Below, piece by piece: positions 62,164-64,000 of a stretch of DNA of 64,000 nucleotides (the stretch's first letter is position 1; every line of letters begins with the position of its first letter). Location of the stretch: positions 1-64,000 of the forward strand of contig JANYGX010000007.1 of assembly GCA_025362295.1 (NCBI GenBank). The letters are read 5' to 3'. This DNA is from Sphingomonadales bacterium (GTDB lineage Bacteria; Pseudomonadota; Alphaproteobacteria; Sphingomonadales; Sphingomonadaceae). The notes under the pieces are model-generated. The model had not been told where the DNA came from and did no database searches. It saw nothing but the letters and a program-made list of their open reading frames with translations. Both the position numbers and the translations under genes were made by a program.

Positions 62164-62898
62164 ATGACGAACAATGCCTTTGCCGCCACCGTCCTTACCC
62201 TCTATCCGGAGATGTTCCCCGGGCCGATTGGGCTGTCTCTGGCCGGGTCAGCGCTGAAATCTGGCCTGTGGTCGCTGAAAACGCTGGACATCCGGGATTA
62301 TGCAACCGATAAGCACCGTTCCGTAGATGATAGCCCGTCAGGCGGTGGCGCAGGTATGGTTTTGCGGCCCGATGTGGTCGGGCTGTCCATTCAAGCGGTG
62401 CTGGCAAAGGCCTCATCATTGCCGTTTCTGGTGATGACACCGCGAGGCAAGCCCTTAACCCAGAGCCGGGTCAAGGCGTTGGCAGCAGGGTCAGGCGTCA
62501 ACATTTTATGTGGGCGTTTTGAGGGGTTTGATGAGCGGCTGTTTGAGCACTATCCGCTGGAGCCGGTGTCGGTTGGCGACTATGTGCTCTCCGGCGGTGA
62601 ACCGGCAGCGCTCGTGCTGCTGGATGCGATTGTGAGGCTGCTGCCCGGCGTGATGGGCAAAAGCGCAAGCGCTGAGGATGAAAGTTTTGAGGGATATTTG
62701 CTCGAATATCCTCACTATACCCGACCCAGAGAATGGGAAGGGCGCATGATACCGGAAATCCTGCATTCTGGTGATCATGCGAAAATCGCTGCCTGGAGGC
62801 AACAAAAGGCGGAAGAGCATACCCGGCTATGGCGGCCGGATCTTTGGGAGCACTACCTTGCCTCCAAAATCCGCAAGTCGCCCTCTGGCACGCAGTAA
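62164..62898 (+). CDS. trmD: tRNA (guanine-37-N1)-methyltransferase TrmD
   Basis: SPOUT-class enzyme (244 aa) that methylates G37 next to the anticodon and prevents frameshifting. Hallmarks: [62 protein letters not shown] and [19 protein letters not shown] (the deep trefoil knot), and YTRPREWEG. It overlaps no other gene and precedes rplS by 21 nt. In most bacteria rpsP and rimM come just before trmD; here they do not. Confidence 0.96.
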   Translation: MTNNAFAATVLTLYPEMFPGPIGLSLAGSALKSGLWSLKTLDIRDYATDKHRSVDDSPSGGGAGMVLRPDVVGLSIQAVLAKASSLPFLVMTPRGKPLTQSRVKALAAGSGVNILCGRFEGFDERLFEHYPLEPVSVGDYVLSGGEPAALVLLDAIVRLLPGVMGKSASAEDESFEGYLLEYPHYTRPREWEGRMIPEILHSGDHAKIAAWRQQKAEEHTRLWRPDLWEHYLASKIRKSPSGTQ

Positions 62899-62919
62899 CA
62901 CAGAAAAAGGACTAAACAG

Positions 62920-63336
62920 ATGAATTTGTTGCAAACACTCGAAGCTGAACAGGTTGCCAAATGGGCCGCCACCAAAAAAATTCCGGACTTCCGTGCTGGC
63001 GATACGCTGAAGATTGGCGTGAAAGTCAAAGAAGGCGAGCGCGAGCGCATCCAGTTTTTTGAAGGCATGTGCATTGCCCGCGCCAACAAGGGCCTCGGCT
63101 CCAATTTCACAGTGCGTAAAGTGTCGTTTGGCGAGGGCGTCGAGCGGGTATTCCCGCTGTATGCCCCGACCGTTGCCAGCATAGAGCTGTTGCGACGCGG
63201 TGACGTGCGCCGCGCCAAGCTTTATTATCTCCGCCAGCGCTCAGGCAAGTCGGCACGTATTTCAGAGCTTAAGGATAATGTCGGGCGGGACAAGGCAGCA
63301 GCGAAGAAGGCTGCAGTGGCCAAGCCTGCGGCTTAA
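62920..63336 (+). CDS. rplS: 50S ribosomal protein bL19
   Basis: Large-subunit protein bL19 (138 aa). The core [60 protein letters not shown] and [17 protein letters not shown] is standard. An Ala/Lys-rich tail (residues ~113-138) is longer than the E. coli protein, a common alphaproteobacterial feature. It forms an operon with trmD. GC-rich palindromes begin 9 nt after its stop. Confidence 0.96.
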   Translation: MNLLQTLEAEQVAKWAATKKIPDFRAGDTLKIGVKVKEGERERIQFFEGMCIARANKGLGSNFTVRKVSFGEGVERVFPLYAPTVASIELLRRGDVRRAKLYYLRQRSGKSARISELKDNVGRDKAAAKKAAVAKPAA

Positions 63337-63345
63337 ACGCACTTT

Positions 63346-63369
63346 TCCTCCCCCCTTGCGGGGGGAGGA
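63346..63369. terminator. GC-rich hairpin after rplS
   Basis: A 10-bp stem TCCTCCCCCC / GGGGGGAGGA (63346-63355, 63360-63369) with a TTGC loop begins 9 nt after the rplS stop. This pyrimidine/purine-rich palindrome is a type repeated in many alphaproteobacterial genomes and may also terminate trmD-rplS. No U-run follows. Confidence 0.6.
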
Positions 63370-63412
63370 TACGCAGACTTCGAGCCACGTTCTTGGCACT
63401 TGGTCGACGTTG

Positions 63413-63449
63413 GAGAGGGGACTTTTTCCGGCAAGAGCGCACCCCTCTC
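63413..63449. repeat. Inverted repeat GAGAGGGG / CCCCTCTC
   Basis: An 8-bp perfect inverted repeat (63413-63420, 63442-63449) with a 21-nt loop, between the terminator-like hairpin and leuC. Its sequence composition echoes the neighbouring palindromes at 63346 and 63492, suggesting a composite repeat element. Confidence 0.5.
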
Positions 63450-63491
63450 TTAAGCTTTGCTCAGCGCAAAAGAAGCGCTAAGCGTTGCTAC

Positions 63492-63510
63492 CTCTCCCAC
63501 AATGGGAGAG
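63492..63510. repeat. Inverted repeat CTCTCCC / GGGAGAG before leuC
   Basis: A 7-bp perfect hairpin (63492-63498, 63504-63510) with a 5-nt loop, ending 19 nt before the leuC start. The AGGAAGGA that follows (63511-63518) may be the leuC ribosome-binding site, so this stem could influence translation. Confidence 0.5.
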
Positions 63511-63529
63511 AGGAAGGATCAGCGCCCTC

Positions 63530-64000
63530 ATGCCCACCCCCATCATGCCAACCCCCCGCACGCTTTACCAAAAAATCTGGGACGCCCATGTGGTCGAGAC
63601 CACTGCGGATGGTACCGCGCTGCTCTACATCGACCGGCACCTCATTCACGAAGTCACCACACCGCAAGCCTTTGCCGGTTTGCGAGCATCGGGCCGGAAA
63701 GTCGCACGACCTAATCTGACACTGGCGGTACCCGATCACAATGTACCAACCAGCCATCGTGATCAGGCCATTGTTGATCCACAGTCCGCCCAGCAAGTCG
63801 CCATGCTCAAACAAAATTGCACAGACTTTGGCATTGAGCATATAGCGATGAACAGCATCAATCAGGGCATTGTTCATGTCATCGGCCCGGAACAGGGTTT
63901 CACTTTGCCCGGCGTGACAATAGTGTGCGGCGACAGCCACACCAGCACCCACGGTGCCTTCGGCGCGCTTGGTTTTGGCATCGGCACATCGGAGGTCGAG
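63530..64000 (+). CDS. leuC: 3-isopropylmalate dehydratase large subunit (partial)
   Basis: Aconitase-family [4Fe-4S] enzyme that isomerises isopropylmalate in leucine synthesis. The first 157 codons are in the window and the gene continues past the right edge. Seen: [56 protein letters not shown], and [20 protein letters not shown], which carries the first cluster cysteine. ATG 63530 is used; ATG 63545 is possible. It stands close to ilvBNC, another branched-chain amino-acid operon, on the opposite strand. Confidence 0.95.
   Translation, partial: MPTPIMPTPRTLYQKIWDAHVVETTADGTALLYIDRHLIHEVTTPQAFAGLRASGRKVARPNLTLAVPDHNVPTSHRDQAIVDPQSAQQVAMLKQNCTDFGIEHIAMNSINQGIVHVIGPEQGFTLPGVTIVCGDSHTSTHGAFGALGFGIGTSEVE

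Overview
The window is a chromosomal segment of an alphaproteobacterium. The evidence is a PopZ/DUF2497 polarity protein beside a TolC-family channel and a Pcm-like methyltransferase, a CobS-type aerobic cobaltochelatase subunit beside a small J-domain protein and BolA, an L21 protein with a long C-terminal tail, and the ubiE-ubiB-coaBC-dut run divergent from mutM. A PEP-CTERM-like protein implies an exosortase elsewhere in the genome. I cannot place it below class level. Most of the DNA is ordinary core genome with short intergenic gaps, interrupted by a few accessory patches.

Layout. 1-1600: 5' part of carB (minus strand) and a MntA-HepT toxin-antitoxin pair. 1950-4830: pcm-like, tolC and popZ on the minus strand, then tRNA-Cys. 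4837-12724: a glycosyltransferase, a broken peptidase remnant, and an amino-acid catabolism patch (diaminopropionate ammonia-lyase, Lrp regulator, D-amino-acid-dehydrogenase-like flavoprotein, fused indolepyruvate ferredoxin oxidoreductase). 12814-15644: a UDP-sugar epimerase and mutL. 15765-22308: a tight six-gene operon (photolyase, flavin amine oxidase, DUF1365, cyclopropane fatty-acid synthase-like methyltransferase, MFS carrier, DUF3833) that looks like a light/oxidative-stress membrane-lipid module. 22312-30756: a long minus-strand run ubiE-ubiB-coaBC-dut-ThiF/MoeB-DsrE-ptsP-rodZ-like. 30824-35615: mutM, rpsT, rplU-rpmA, then cobS/J-domain (minus) and bolA-arfB (plus).

35850-42656 is one 2268-residue protein of unknown function built from several families of internal repeats. 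It has no signal peptide and is preceded by a very strong hairpin; it is the most novel object here. 42738-49481: tlyA and cysE (minus), a VanZ-like membrane protein with a LOG-family hydrolase, a PEP-CTERM-like exported protein with a candidate sigma-54 promoter, gph, and glmU. 49538-51819: an orphan ribbon-helix-helix antitoxin with only the C-terminal stub of its PIN toxin, lying between glmU and glmS. 51823-57451: a small membrane protein, gor, and the tesA / ABC ATPase / FtsX-like permease group. 57518-58161: an intact Phd-VapC pair. 58167-61654: a compound palindrome followed by the ilvB-ilvN-ilvC operon (minus). 61728-64000: a small unknown gene with its own promoter, trmD-rplS, a cluster of GC-rich palindromes, and the 5' part of leuC.

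Themes: branched-chain amino-acid synthesis (ilvBNC, leuC), ubiquinone/CoA/nucleotide housekeeping, UDP-GlcNAc supply (glmS, glmU), three toxin-antitoxin loci of which one is decayed, and several family-wide palindromic repeats. Functions come from reading the translated proteins and recalling family motifs; no database search was run.
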